In this document: piece by piece, positions 53,584-62,437 of the stretch
How positions within the stretch are numbered: the stretch's first letter is position 1
Layout of the letters: every line of letters starts with the position of its first letter
Assembly (NCBI GenBank): GCA_002341185.1
Contig: DDNP01000025.1
Coordinates: forward strand, 1 to 64,000
Length of the DNA stretch: 64,000 nt
Source of the DNA: Candidatus Neomicrothrix sp. UBA2517
GTDB taxonomy: Bacteria > Actinomycetota > Acidimicrobiia > Acidimicrobiales > UBA8592
Direction of reading: 5' to 3'
Notes under the pieces: model-generated
Database searches by the model: none
What the model saw: only the letters and a program-made list of their open reading frames with translations
Told to the model about the DNA's origin: nothing
Translations under genes and position numbers: made by a program

Positions 53584-54548
53584 GAGGCTATTTCCTTCGC
53601 AAAGTAAGTCAGAATAAAGTTTGCACCAGACCTTTTAACCGCTGTTAGTTGTTCAATAGCTACTTGTTTCTCATCTATCCAACCCTTTTCTCCCGCAGCT
53701 TTAATCATGGCGTATTCCCCAGATACGTGATAGGCGCCTATAGGAACATCTGTTATTTCTCTAGCTTGGGCGATGATGTCTAGATATGTAATAGCTGGTT
53801 TCACCATAATCATGTCTGCGCCTTCATTAAGATCAGCTTTGATTTCATTCATCGCTTCTCTCTTATTTCGCCAATCTTGTTGGTACGATTTTCGGTCACT
53901 ATTCTCTAGTGTGACATTAGCTGCTTCTCGGAAAGGACCATATAAGCCCGATGCATATTTTGCAGAGTATGCCAAGATAGGAATGTCTAAATTCCCATTT
54001 TCATCAAGGGCTTGCCGTATTGCAGCTACTTGTCCGTCCATCATCCCACTAGGAGCAATCAAATCCGTACCTGCATTGGCTTGTGCCACTGCGATTTTCT
54101 TATATAGATCAAGTGTTAAGTCGTTATCTACTGAGCCATCTTCTTTTACTACCCCACAATGTCCATGGTCTGTGTATTCATCTACGCAAAGATCTGACAT
54201 GATAACTAAATCATCTCCGGAAACACTTTTGCAATCAGTTATTGCTTGTTGCACAATACCATCAGGATTCCATGCTTCAGTTCCTGTTGCATCTTTCTTC
54301 GCCGGGATACCAAAAAGAATAATACTTGGAATACCAAGATTTAGAATTTCGTCAATTTCAGCTTTGAGTGAATCTCTCGTGTGCTGAAATATTCCAGGCA
54401 ATGACGCAATGGGTTGAGCTTCAGCAATTCCTTCTCTCACGAACAGTGGCGCTACGAAATCATCAACGTTTAGAGCTGTCTCTGAAATTAGGCGGCGTAT
54501 CGCTCCGTTTTTTCTAAGTCTTCGGAGTCTTTGCTGAGGGAATATCAC
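53574..54548 (-). CDS. hemB: Porphobilinogen synthase (5-aminolevulinate dehydratase)
   Basis: It joins two 5-aminolevulinate molecules to porphobilinogen. The 324 residues contain the metal loop DLCVDEYTDHGHCG, where the Cys-x-Asp-x7-Cys form is the one common in actinobacteria rather than the three-Cys zinc form of E. coli. The catalytic lysines are in AKYASGLYGPFR and MIMVKPAITYLDI. The start is GTG at 54548. It lies 55 nt after hemD. Confidence 0.97.
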   Translation of the reverse strand: MIFPQQRLRRLRKNGAIRRLISETALNVDDFVAPLFVREGIAEAQPIASLPGIFQHTRDSLKAEIDEILNLGIPSIILFGIPAKKDATGTEAWNPDGIVQQAITDCKSVSGDDLVIMSDLCVDEYTDHGHCGVVKEDGSVDNDLTLDLYKKIAVAQANAGTDLIAPSGMMDGQVAAIRQALDENGNLDIPILAYSAKYASGLYGPFREAANVTLENSDRKSYQQDWRNKREAMNEIKADLNEGADMIMVKPAITYLDIIAQAREITDVPIGAYHVSGEYAMIKAAGEKGWIDEKQVAIEQLTAVKRSGANFILTYFAKEIASCL

Positions 54549-54603
54549 TTTTTCAGTATAAGAGCCTGATTCTTTAGTTATACCTCAGAACTGCTTGAGG
54601 TTT

Positions 54604-55362
54604 TCACATCGTATTGATTAGTTCATATAGGGATTGGAGGATACCTGATGAATCATGTGGATTGGACTCTCGGCAAACGCTGAAATTGTTCTTCCTGATC
54701 TCCTCTGTCGTGACCGGGCCGATAGATATGATTTGATTAGGCATATTTTCTTTCCCATACATTTCAATAAAATTACTCACAGTTGAAGGAGAAGTGAAAA
54801 TTATAAAATCTGCATTCTCTTGGTCGTTATTAAAAGGTTCAAACTGCTTTGGTTTGGTTGACTTGTATGAGTGAACGGTGTGCGCATTCCAGCCTCTTTT
54901 TATAAGTTCTTTAGAAAGAATTTCTCTGGATTTCATAGCCACAGGAAGGAGCAGATTTTTATTAGACGTTGGAAGAGGGAAAATATCTATTAACCCTTCT
55001 GCAACCTGCTCATTAGGGCGCAACATTGCTGTCAAACCCAAATTATTCAAGGTCTTTTCGGTGGCAGATCCAATCACGGCTATTTTAGGGTAATTCTGGA
55101 TAGAAAGTTCTTTTGCAGCTTTTACAAACTCGATTACGCCATTTGCCGAAGTTAGGATAACCCATTCATATTTTGCGAGGTTTTGAACAGCGCCCCTAAA
55201 AGCGACACCTTTATCATCAGGTAAGGTGATTTCAATAGTCGGGCGTGCAATGACGTTGTACCCTAACTCCTTCACTCCTTTGATTAAATCCTTATTCTGC
55301 TTAACAGCTCGTGTAACGACAACAGTGGATTTTGGTGTTTCTTGGCTTTCACCGGGATGCAT
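54604..55362 (-). CDS. hemD: Uroporphyrinogen-III synthase
   Basis: It closes hydroxymethylbilane to uroporphyrinogen III. HemD is poorly conserved; the call rests on the two-domain layout of 252 residues, the segments KYEWVILTSANGVIEFVKA and ADFIIFTSPSTVSNFIEMYG, the ISIGPVTTEEIR motif, and its place between hemC and hemB. It starts in the hemC stop (TAATG). The N-terminal stretch VVVTRAVKQNKDLIKGVKEL is also typical. No uroporphyrinogen methyltransferase domain is fused, unlike in some actinobacteria. Confidence 0.9.
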   Translation of the reverse strand: MHPGESQETPKSTVVVTRAVKQNKDLIKGVKELGYNVIARPTIEITLPDDKGVAFRGAVQNLAKYEWVILTSANGVIEFVKAAKELSIQNYPKIAVIGSATEKTLNNLGLTAMLRPNEQVAEGLIDIFPLPTSNKNLLLPVAMKSREILSKELIKRGWNAHTVHSYKSTKPKQFEPFNNDQENADFIIFTSPSTVSNFIEMYGKENMPNQIISIGPVTTEEIRKNNFSVCRESNPHDSSGILQSLYELINTM

Positions 55363-56231
55363 TATTGCTTCTCTAACCTATGAAGTAATTCTTTTGCCGC
55401 TAATTTTCCAAGAGTCTGTGAATCCGAACCAATTCGATCATCGCGAAAATTTTTCCCAGTTTCATTGTCACAAAGAAATGAGCGAATTCGTATCTGGTTC
55501 TCTTCTATAGAAGCGTGTGCACCAACTGGGTGACTACAGTCTGCTCCAATCTCCTTAAGAAAAGATCTCTCAATATCTACTAAACTGCGGATTGATGCAA
55601 TCTCAATCTTCTGCAAGGCATGGGCTACATCTAAATTACTTCTTAAGCATTCAAGCCCTATAGCACCTTGTCCTACTTGTGGAATCATAACGTTGGGTTC
55701 AAAGAGTTCGATAACTTCAGGGTTTAATCCCAATCGTTCTATTGCTGTAGCAGCAACGATTATCGCATCAAAGTCTTTGGCCTTTTCTAATCGAGTATGG
55801 ATATTTCCCCGTAATTCGTAAAAGGAAATATCAGGTCTAATCGCAGCAAGTTGAGATTTCCTTCTAATAGAACCAGTCGCTACTCTTGCTCTTGGCTTGA
55901 GGTCTTTTAACATGCTTCCCACTAACGCGTCTCGGGGGTCTCCACGATCTGGAACTGAGGCTAAAGTAAGCGCAGATGGCAAATCCGAAGGTAAGTCTTT
56001 TAGCGAATGGACAGCAAAGTCTGCTTGTCCTTCGATTACGCACGACTGTATTTCTTTAACGAAAATACCCTGCCCGCCAATTTCATGTAAAGGGCTTTTT
56101 TGGTCCTTGTCTCCACCTGTTTGGACAATTACTGGTTCAACTTCAACTCCATGTTCTTTAAGCATTGATGCAATATGGCGAGTTTGCCACATCGCCAGAG
56201 GACTTCCACGCGTCGCCGCTCTTAATTTCAT
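55362..56231 (-). CDS. hemC: Porphobilinogen deaminase (hydroxymethylbilane synthase)
   Basis: It polymerises four porphobilinogens. The 289 residues show RAATRGSPLAMWQTRHIASM at the start, AVHSLKDLPS, GSIRRKSQLAAIRPD, and the dipyrromethane cofactor cysteine in IGADCSHPVGAHA. It lies 12 nt after hemA and is coupled to hemD by a one-base overlap. Confidence 0.97.
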   Translation of the reverse strand: MKLRAATRGSPLAMWQTRHIASMLKEHGVEVEPVIVQTGGDKDQKSPLHEIGGQGIFVKEIQSCVIEGQADFAVHSLKDLPSDLPSALTLASVPDRGDPRDALVGSMLKDLKPRARVATGSIRRKSQLAAIRPDISFYELRGNIHTRLEKAKDFDAIIVAATAIERLGLNPEVIELFEPNVMIPQVGQGAIGLECLRSNLDVAHALQKIEIASIRSLVDIERSFLKEIGADCSHPVGAHASIEENQIRIRSFLCDNETGKNFRDDRIGSDSQTLGKLAAKELLHRLEKQ

Positions 56232-56243
56232 TACTTCAGATTA

Positions 56244-57491
56244 CTAGAGATTGAAGAGTTCACGAAGTGAGTCTGCTAATCGTTCACCTCGAGGAGATCC
56301 GGCTGCCTCATTCAGGGATACAGTTGGATCGTGAAGAATTTTTCCTAATATTCCTTGTGTAAGAGATTCAATAGTATCTCGTTGCTCATCAGTTAGCCCT
56401 TCAAGTCTTGCTTCGAAGCGTTTAAGTTCCATTTGACGAATTTCTTCAGCTCCTTCTCGGAATTCTGCGATTAGAGGAGCGACTTTTCGCGCGGACTGTT
56501 GATCTAAGAACCGGTTGGTTTCTTCAAATATGACTTTTCGAGACGTCGCTAAGTCACTTTCTTTTCCCTTGCGGTGTGGTTCCACAAAACTTTGGAGATC
56601 TTCCATATCAAGTAGTGAGACATTTTCAATTTCAGAAACTGCCGGATCAATATCTCGCGGTATAGCAATATCAATAATTAGTAGTGGCTTGCGGATGTAT
56701 TGTGACAAATCATCTTTAGAAAACAGAGTGCTGGATGCAGATGTGCTTGAAATAAAGCAATCAAATTTTTTGAGTGATGAAGGGATCTGATTTACCTCTA
56801 TTACGCCCCCACCAAACTCTTTACAAAGTCCTTGAGCTTTGGTTATATTTCTATTTGCGAAGACAACTTCACCAGTATCAAATTTTGAAAGAGCTTTTGC
56901 CATTCCTTCACCCATTTCACCAGCCCCGAGCAGAAGAATATTTTTTCCTTCTAGACCATCGAGATTTTCTTCAGCCATTTCAATAACAGCTCTAGCTATG
57001 GATGGTGCTTGTTTCGTTAGGTCTATCTCAGTTCTAACACGCTTTCCAACTTCAAGAGATCGACGAAATGCTGCATTAATGGTTGCGCCGCAAGTGTCTT
57101 CCAGCTGCGCTTTCTGCCAAGCGATCTTCACCTGATGCTGAATTTCATTTTCTCCTAGAACGGCTGAATCTAAACCACAGGTCACTGAGAACAGGTGTCG
57201 AACAGCCTCATCTTCATAATGAACGTATAAGTAATCATTAAATTGATCAGGTGTGAGGTCGGATAAATCTGAAAAGAAATCCCGCACGTCTTGGTAGGCG
57301 CCATGAAACTTTTCAGCAAATACGTATACTTCAGTACGGTTGCAAGTTGAGAGTATGACTGCCTCACTGATGTGTCTTCTTGATTTGACACTAAGAAGTG
57401 CTTTTGGGAGTTCATCACTGGATATAGCAAACGACTCAAATAAATTGAGTGGCATAGTTTTGTTATTTAATCCGACTATTACAAGAGACAA
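56244..57491 (-). CDS. hemA: Glutamyl-tRNA reductase
   Basis: The first enzyme of the C5 haem pathway reduces glutamyl-tRNA to glutamate-1-semialdehyde with NADPH. The 415 residues contain the catalytic Cys in LSTCNRTEVY, the substrate-site GLDSAVLGENEIQHQVK and the NADPH fold LLLGAGEMGEGMAKAL. The dimerisation helix lies at the C-terminus. The start is TTG at 57491 with AAGGA 8 nt upstream. It opens the hem operon and so is the probable control point for haem supply to the nearby cytochromes. Confidence 0.97.
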   Translation of the reverse strand: MSLVIVGLNNKTMPLNLFESFAISSDELPKALLSVKSRRHISEAVILSTCNRTEVYVFAEKFHGAYQDVRDFFSDLSDLTPDQFNDYLYVHYEDEAVRHLFSVTCGLDSAVLGENEIQHQVKIAWQKAQLEDTCGATINAAFRRSLEVGKRVRTEIDLTKQAPSIARAVIEMAEENLDGLEGKNILLLGAGEMGEGMAKALSKFDTGEVVFANRNITKAQGLCKEFGGGVIEVNQIPSSLKKFDCFISSTSASSTLFSKDDLSQYIRKPLLIIDIAIPRDIDPAVSEIENVSLLDMEDLQSFVEPHRKGKESDLATSRKVIFEETNRFLDQQSARKVAPLIAEFREGAEEIRQMELKRFEARLEGLTDEQRDTIESLTQGILGKILHDPTVSLNEAAGSPRGERLADSLRELFNL

Positions 57492-57655
57492 ACTGCGATT
57501 CCTTGTCTTGTTAACTTCCCATTGCTATACCTCTAGCATTGCTGAAACGAAACATTCGTGCCAAACCAAAACCGCATAGATTCTGCGCTGAGGTGCATTT
57601 TCTTACTTTAAATCTATCGTATTTTACCATTTCTGATAATCAGTTATGCGAAAAA

Positions 57656-57745
57656 TTATCTTGCTAGAAAAAACAACTGAAGCAGGCTTGCGAAGAGGAT
57701 TATTCCAAGCAAAGCAAAAACGGCTAGTGATGTTGCCTTTCTCAT
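57656..57745 (-). CDS. Possible 29-residue single-helix membrane protein
   Basis: A short frame starts with ATG inside the stop of the SAM hydrolase gene (ATGA overlap). It encodes MRKATSLAVFALLGIILF and then ASLLQLFFLAR, ending in TAA at 57656. A positive N-terminus, one uninterrupted hydrophobic helix of about 20 residues and a terminal Arg are what a small membrane protein would have, and the 4-nt overlap implies translational coupling. There is no homologue I can name, so it could be chance. The rest of the gap up to hemA, 57492-57655, shows no other feature. Confidence 0.45.
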   Translation of the reverse strand: MRKATSLAVFALLGIILFASLLQLFFLAR

Positions 57746-58629
57746 GGTTTCTCTTTAATTGTGATCATTGTCGGTGTTTCTTGTACCGAAGACCCATTTT
57801 CAATTTTAAGTTGTTGACCTTCACCAATTCTGATTTCGTCTGCTGCCGAACGCCCAAATGCGCACAGTGCTAAAAGCCCAGATGAGTCAGAAATAATCCC
57901 TATTTCGGAATCTTGTATCTGATTAAATGTGTTTACCCTTCTGACTGTTCGAACTTTATCTCCGATATGTATAACCAGATTCTCACCAAAATCCTTAAGG
58001 TCGTCTTCAGATATATTTAATTGGAGATTCCCAAAGTGATCTTCCCATAGAACTTCGGCGAGCAAAAAATTCCCTTCAAAGTTAGAGATGGGCATTAACC
58101 CTGGTTGAAGTGAGAGTTCTGACAAGGGAGTTCCCAACTCTTTGATTGGCGTACCAGCACATAGATATGCTGAAACTGGGGCAAAAATATCCCTTCCATC
58201 AAATGTTGAAGAGTACGTTGGGATATGGAAATCAGGTCTATCTAGCTCAACAACCGTTGTGACATCTCCTATCATCGCAATAGCGAGAGCGAGTAGCCCA
58301 TTGTCAGGGCCTACGAATATGTATTCACCATTGTTCACTTCAATAGCAACTGCACGTCTGTCACCCCCGACGCTTGGGTCTACGACTGCAAGCACTACTC
58401 CTGGTAGGAGGTATTGAGAGGCACGTGCTAAGGCAAGACTTCCGGCACGAATGTCATGAGGTTTAATTCCATGAGTGATATCAACAATCGACACATGCTG
58501 AGCAATTGAATGGATTACTGATTTAACGACACCAACGAATTCGTCCTTGTTTCCATAGTCACTGAGAAAACTGACAGTTTTGTAATTACGGGATGGCACG
58601 TTTAAATTGTATCGCTGCCAGCTTCCCAT
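57742..58629 (-). CDS. SAM hydrolase/hydroxide adenosyltransferase (DUF62 family)
   Basis: Members split S-adenosylmethionine into adenosine and methionine using water; a few use halide. The 295 residues show the N-terminal TVSFLSDYGNKDEFVGVVK, VDITHGIKPHDIRAG, VVDPSVGGDRRAVAIE and FVGPDNGLLALA with the conserved Asp, Arg and His of the hydrolases. The halogenase-specific 23-residue loop is not evident. The physiological role is not known in any actinobacterium. It lies 20 nt after the BldC-like gene. Confidence 0.9.
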   Translation of the reverse strand: MGSWQRYNLNVPSRNYKTVSFLSDYGNKDEFVGVVKSVIHSIAQHVSIVDITHGIKPHDIRAGSLALARASQYLLPGVVLAVVDPSVGGDRRAVAIEVNNGEYIFVGPDNGLLALAIAMIGDVTTVVELDRPDFHIPTYSSTFDGRDIFAPVSAYLCAGTPIKELGTPLSELSLQPGLMPISNFEGNFLLAEVLWEDHFGNLQLNISEDDLKDFGENLVIHIGDKVRTVRRVNTFNQIQDSEIGIISDSSGLLALCAFGRSAADEIRIGEGQQLKIENGSSVQETPTMITIKEKP

Positions 58630-58649
58630 TAACCCCAGTTAGATTAGAA

Positions 58650-58847
58650 CTAAGCGGTCTGATTGTAACGGCTGGCTATGAAAGTATTTACGTCATCTAC
58701 TCGGATTCTGTATGATTTCCCGACTCTAACCGCGCCTAGGTCTCCTGCCTTTATTAGCCGGTAAACAGTCATTGAGGAAACTCTCATTAGGTCGGCGACT
58801 TCACCTACTGTCATAAAGCTTGGAAGTGATGCGTTTTCCTTTTGCAT
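58650..58847 (-). CDS. BldC-like excisionase-family DNA-binding protein
   Basis: A 65-residue winged-HTH protein of the MerR/excisionase group. FMTVGEVADLMRVSSMTVYRLIKAGDLGAVRVGKSYRI is the whole domain (read in two blocks: FMTVGEVADLMRVSS and MTVYRLIKAGDLG). ATG at 58847 is chosen because GAGGT lies about 5 nt upstream; the frame is open to 58877. BldC controls development in Streptomyces. In mycobacteria a similar small protein (Rv0500A) also lies beside proC, as here. Confidence 0.88.
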   Translation of the reverse strand: MQKENASLPSFMTVGEVADLMRVSSMTVYRLIKAGDLGAVRVGKSYRIRVDDVNTFIASRYNQTA

Positions 58848-58931
58848 TTGTAACCTCAATATCTCTAGATGTGTCACCTTATGCGTTCGGTTGAAAAGTG
58901 CAAATCCTGAAACAAATAGATTCTCCTGTAT

Positions 58932-59723
58932 TTAGTTTCCTAATTCTTTTGATCTGTTCGTCGCTGCTGAGACAGCTTTTTCTATGAGAGACAAAAAATC
59001 ATCTAATTGGAATTGCTCGATAGCAGCAGCTGTCGTTCCGTTTGGTGATGTAACTGAGCTACGTAATTCTTCAGGAGTTGTTCCTGATTTTATCAGCAAT
59101 GTTGAAGCTCCAAGTAAGGTTTGGCGTGTTAGAACGTCGGCGACTGCGGGGTCTAGGCCGTTTGCGATTCCAGCTTGAGTCATAGCTTCCGCAAGGTAGA
59201 ACAAATAAGCAGGTCCTGATCCGCTGAGCCCAGTTACAGCATCAAGTGCATTTTCGTCTACTATTACAACTTCTCCGACGGCTGAAAGTATTGAGCTCCC
59301 CCAATCTAGATCTTCAGATGTAGCGTACGGTCCTGCTGTAACCGCAGACATGCCTTCTCCAACCACAGCTGGGGTATTTGGCATAGCTCTTAAGATTGCT
59401 ATATTTGAGTTCAATTGCGTTTGAATTGATTCAATTGTGACCCCTGCAGCTATTGAAATTACTCTTAGCGGATTTAGCTTTTCTAGTTCTTGACAAATAG
59501 ATGGAACAAGTTGAGGTTTCACTGCAAGTAGATAATTATCGCAGGTTATTAAGGTTTCAAAAAATAGAACTTCTTTGAATTTTTTTTGGAGTTCTTCTCT
59601 TCTTGCTGGATCAGGTTCAATGACTGAAATTTCTTCTGGAGGTGCCCAGTTTGCAGAAAGAAGGCCTGATAGTAAAGCCTCACCCATCTTTCCACCACCT
59701 ATAATTGAAAGCTTTTTTCCCAT
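58932..59723 (-). CDS. proC: Pyrroline-5-carboxylate reductase
   Basis: It makes proline from pyrroline-5-carboxylate with NAD(P)H. The 263 residues open with the dinucleotide fold LSIIGGGKMGEALLSGLL. RAMPNTPAVVGEGMSAVTAG lies in the middle, and the C-terminal signature is GLSGSGPAYLFYLAEAM followed by LLIKSGTTPEELRSSVTSPNG. Length is normal. Confidence 0.97.
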   Translation of the reverse strand: MGKKLSIIGGGKMGEALLSGLLSANWAPPEEISVIEPDPARREELQKKFKEVLFFETLITCDNYLLAVKPQLVPSICQELEKLNPLRVISIAAGVTIESIQTQLNSNIAILRAMPNTPAVVGEGMSAVTAGPYATSEDLDWGSSILSAVGEVVIVDENALDAVTGLSGSGPAYLFYLAEAMTQAGIANGLDPAVADVLTRQTLLGASTLLIKSGTTPEELRSSVTSPNGTTAAAIEQFQLDDFLSLIEKAVSAATNRSKELGN

Positions 59724-59784
59724 GTTGTTAAGCTAGTAGCTTTACAGGCACTTTGATGACTTTTTCTTAGGTTTCAAAAAAGAG

Positions 59785-60246
59785 CTATTCTGAAAAACGT
59801 GATGCGAACCCTATTCTGAGGGCGGGTTTGAATGTTAATTCAATAGTTGCGTAAATACTACCGATCATCCAGTCAAGGCTAATTTCTGAAACCCATTGGT
59901 TATGCAGTTCTCCTGAAAGATAAATAGCATTCTCTTGACCTATCGAGAATGCTAAATTGTTGAGCTTATGATTTCTCATTAGGAAATGGCGGTAGAAATC
60001 TTCTTTATTCTCTTCAGGTTCAGGCATAACATATGTTTCAAATTGAAGAGTTCGTTGGCGAAGAGTAACAAGTATCATGTAGTGCTGTTTTTCTTCTCCC
60101 GTTACTCTGACATACCAGCGAGACTCGGTGTCGTCGAAATCGGCTGATTTAATTACTGCATCTTCATTTATACGACTCTTTAACCAACGATCAATTCGTT
60201 CTTTAATTGCTAGAAGCTCTGTGGGTGAAAAAAGATCGTCTGTCAT
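59785..60246 (-). CDS. YbjN-like (type III secretion chaperone-like fold) protein
   Basis: A 153-residue actinobacterial protein whose fold resembles small secretion chaperones. Visible features are an N-terminal helix (LLAIKERIDRWLKSR), a strand pair with ESRWYVRVTGEEKQHYMILV and the family-type segment YRHFLMRNHKLNNLAFSIG. The function is not known. It lies directly after the MshA-type gene (5 nt), the same neighbour pair as Rv0486-Rv0487 in M. tuberculosis. This supports a conserved link with that glycosyltransferase rather than with secretion. Confidence 0.8.
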   Translation of the reverse strand: MTDDLFSPTELLAIKERIDRWLKSRINEDAVIKSADFDDTESRWYVRVTGEEKQHYMILVTLRQRTLQFETYVMPEPEENKEDFYRHFLMRNHKLNNLAFSIGQENAIYLSGELHNQWVSEISLDWMIGSIYATIELTFKPALRIGFASRFSE

Positions 60247-60251
60247 CGTAT

Positions 60252-61733
60252 CTACCTACACTCGACTAATGATTTTGATAGAACAGTTTGATAAATCTCC
60301 AGTAATTTTTCTGCTGTCTTTCCCCAAGTGTAATTTTTGGCCTTCTCAACTGCATTCATTGCTATTTCAGTTGATTTGATTGGGTTTGATAGTAGGTGAT
60401 CAATCGTTTGTGAAAAGTCAGTGGGATTCCATCCTTTGATAAGAATTCCTGTTTTGCCATGTTCAACTAGGTTCTCAAGTCCGCCAACTGCAGATGCTAT
60501 CGCTGGAACTCCACATGCTGCAGCTTCTAAAGCGACAAGACCAAACGACTCTGAGCGACTTGGGACAAGAACAAAATTAGCTGCCCGGTAATAGCTACTT
60601 AGAATATGGTGAGGTTGTGGGGGGACGAAAAGCACTTTTTTATTAGGTTGTAACTCATCAGCCATATTGTGTATCTCTGTTTCATAAGAGGATCCTTCTA
60701 TTCCGCTAGCACCCCCAACGACAACTAGAGTGACGTGTTCATGCTTCATCGCCTGAAGAGTAGCAATTGCTACATCTACCCCTTTTAAGGATTGAAGCCT
60801 CCCGATAAATAACAGAATTGGTCCATCAGGAAGATTCAGGGCTGCTTTAGCTGCATGTTGGTTTCCTGGTGAAAAGAATGCTTGTTCAACGCCTAGTGGC
60901 ACAATTTTTATTCTGTCAACGTTAGCGCTGTACAGTTCGTGGAGTTGTTCTCTCTCGTTCTCGCTATTGGCGACAACTACATCTGAACACCCGATTATTT
61001 CACTCTCTGCTAGGAGGCGCTCAGAAGTTTCGGGAAATCCACTTTTCTTTTTCGTTTCGCCTAATGTATGAAATGTCGTGACTAGTGGGATATTGAGTTC
61101 GTGCTTGAGCTTATGTCCAGCTATCCCTGATAACCAATAATTTGCGTGAATAATATCAACTAGGTTTCGAGTCTGAATATCTTTCATTACCTCATCGGTA
61201 AAGACATCCACGATGTTATAAAGCTCTTCCTTCTGTAAGCCATAGTCGCCTGCTTCAATATGAACAATACGAACTCCAGATTCAAGCTCTACTTCACGAG
61301 GGAGTTCAGGGTTCCACTTCCTTACATACACTGTGCATGTTGCTCCTCTGTGCGCAAGTGCTGAAGCTACTTCTCGGATATAAACGTTCATTCCTCCCGA
61401 ATCACCTGTTCCAGGTTGAGCTAAAGGAGAAGTATGCATTGAAAGAATAGCTATATGTAATCCGGTATAACTCGTTTCGATTTGATCTAGGTTGACTGAT
61501 CCCCCAGATACTGGTGGAAGGAGAGCTATTTCATCTTGTGAAGTCACACTGTCAGCCATATCGGCTGGATTACCATTTACCCATATGCGACAAGATGGAA
61601 CTAGCGCAGTGAAATCTTCACCAAATTCTGAGCAAGCAATTGCAATAACATCTGACACACTACCTCCGTCAATTTCGAAAGAACCTGTTCCAGCTATCTC
61701 TCTTATAGAAGCGAAAAGTCGTAGTGTTGCCAC
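60252..61733 (-). CDS. mshA: MoaD-like domain fused to an MshA-type glycosyltransferase (GT4)
   Basis: A 493-residue fusion. Residues 1-78 form a ubiquitin-like MoaD/ThiS domain (ATLRLFASIREIAGTGSFE) that ends exactly in the MoaD terminus LLPPVSGG (71-78). Residues about 91-493 are a GT4 glycosyltransferase of the MshA type: IAILSMHTSPLAQPGTGDSG, TTFHTLGETKK, GRLQSLKGVDVAIATL and the SRSESFGLVALEAAACGVPA donor motif with its two glutamates. MshA makes the first mycothiol intermediate from UDP-GlcNAc and inositol phosphate. No usable start codon separates the domains, so the diglycine is internal. Whether the MoaD part is cleaved or active is unknown. Mycothiol use is inferred; mshB-D are not in view. 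Confidence 0.88.
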   Translation of the reverse strand: MATLRLFASIREIAGTGSFEIDGGSVSDVIAIACSEFGEDFTALVPSCRIWVNGNPADMADSVTSQDEIALLPPVSGGSVNLDQIETSYTGLHIAILSMHTSPLAQPGTGDSGGMNVYIREVASALAHRGATCTVYVRKWNPELPREVELESGVRIVHIEAGDYGLQKEELYNIVDVFTDEVMKDIQTRNLVDIIHANYWLSGIAGHKLKHELNIPLVTTFHTLGETKKKSGFPETSERLLAESEIIGCSDVVVANSENEREQLHELYSANVDRIKIVPLGVEQAFFSPGNQHAAKAALNLPDGPILLFIGRLQSLKGVDVAIATLQAMKHEHVTLVVVGGASGIEGSSYETEIHNMADELQPNKKVLFVPPQPHHILSSYYRAANFVLVPSRSESFGLVALEAAACGVPAIASAVGGLENLVEHGKTGILIKGWNPTDFSQTIDHLLSNPIKSTEIAMNAVEKAKNYTWGKTAEKLLEIYQTVLSKSLVECR

Positions 61734-61757
61734 ATTTAAAGACTATCGTCATAAATC

Positions 61758-62357
61758 ATGACAAAATTACTTCTAGTACGACATGGGCAATCTGAATGGA
61801 ACGCATTAGGTAAATGGCAAGGAAAAGCTGATCCTCCACTCACTGATTTAGGAAGGCATCAAGCACTTCTAGCATCTAAAAAATTGCCCGACTTTTCAAT
61901 CTTGGCATCTTCTGATCTCAAAAGAGCTAAAGCAACCGCAGAAATTTTTGCAGACACACATAATAAAACACACGATGAAGTTCTCATCGAACCACTAGTT
62001 CAAGAACGAGATGCAGGAGAATTTAGTGGGCTAACCCGTGATGAGATTGAAACAAAGTTCCCTGGTTATCTTGCACAGAATAAGTGGCCTAAAGGATGGG
62101 AACCTGATGATTCCGTTATAAAGCGCCTTCATGATGGTCTTAGCCGTGTGATCTCTTCGTTAACAGAGTCAGACTTAGCAATTGTCGTAACTCACGGAGG
62201 CTGTATATATGCTCTTGAAAACTTATTAGGAGCGCAGTATCGACGAATTTCGAATCTTGGTGGAAGATATTTTGAGTTTGTAGACGGACAATTTTTTCTA
62301 GGTGACAGAACTCAATTACTTGATCCTGACGAAGAGACTTATCCTGATCAGATTTGA
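61758..62357 (+). CDS. Histidine phosphatase (phosphoglycerate mutase-like)
   Basis: A 199-residue enzyme of the histidine phosphatase superfamily. LLLVRHGQSEWNALGKWQG holds the catalytic His, SSDLKRAKATAEIF a substrate Arg, ERDAGEFSG the acid and VVTHGGCIYALEN the second His. It is too short for a classical cofactor-dependent phosphoglycerate mutase, so a broad phosphatase (or GpgP-like) is more likely. It is divergent from the MoaD-MshA gene with 24 nt between the starts, so their promoters overlap. In mycobacteria gpm1 also lies close to mshA. Confidence 0.9.
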   Translation: MTKLLLVRHGQSEWNALGKWQGKADPPLTDLGRHQALLASKKLPDFSILASSDLKRAKATAEIFADTHNKTHDEVLIEPLVQERDAGEFSGLTRDEIETKFPGYLAQNKWPKGWEPDDSVIKRLHDGLSRVISSLTESDLAIVVTHGGCIYALENLLGAQYRRISNLGGRYFEFVDGQFFLGDRTQLLDPDEETYPDQI

Positions 62358-62362
62358 TGGTG

Positions 62363-62437
62363 TACCTCCGGTGGGATTCGAACCCACGATCTTCGGATTA
62401 AAAGTCCGCTGCCTTACCAGGCTTGGCTACGGAGGCA
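62363..62437 (-). tRNA. tRNA-Lys (TTT)
   Basis: The reverse strand gives acceptor GCCTCCG/CGGAGGT, an extended D arm (AGCCAAGCCTGGTAAGGC), anticodon loop CTTTTAA (anticodon TTT) and T arm GTGGGTTCGAATCCCAC. The acceptor has a G-T pair at 1-72, and the anticodon stem a G-A mismatch at 27-43. It is convergent with the histidine phosphatase gene. Confidence 0.94.

Noticed and set aside
54575..54598. CCTCA/TGAGG hairpin between hemB and hemD as a terminator
   Set aside because: The T-run follows only on the plus strand, where no gene ends. On the coding strand nothing U-rich follows, and hemB continues the operon.
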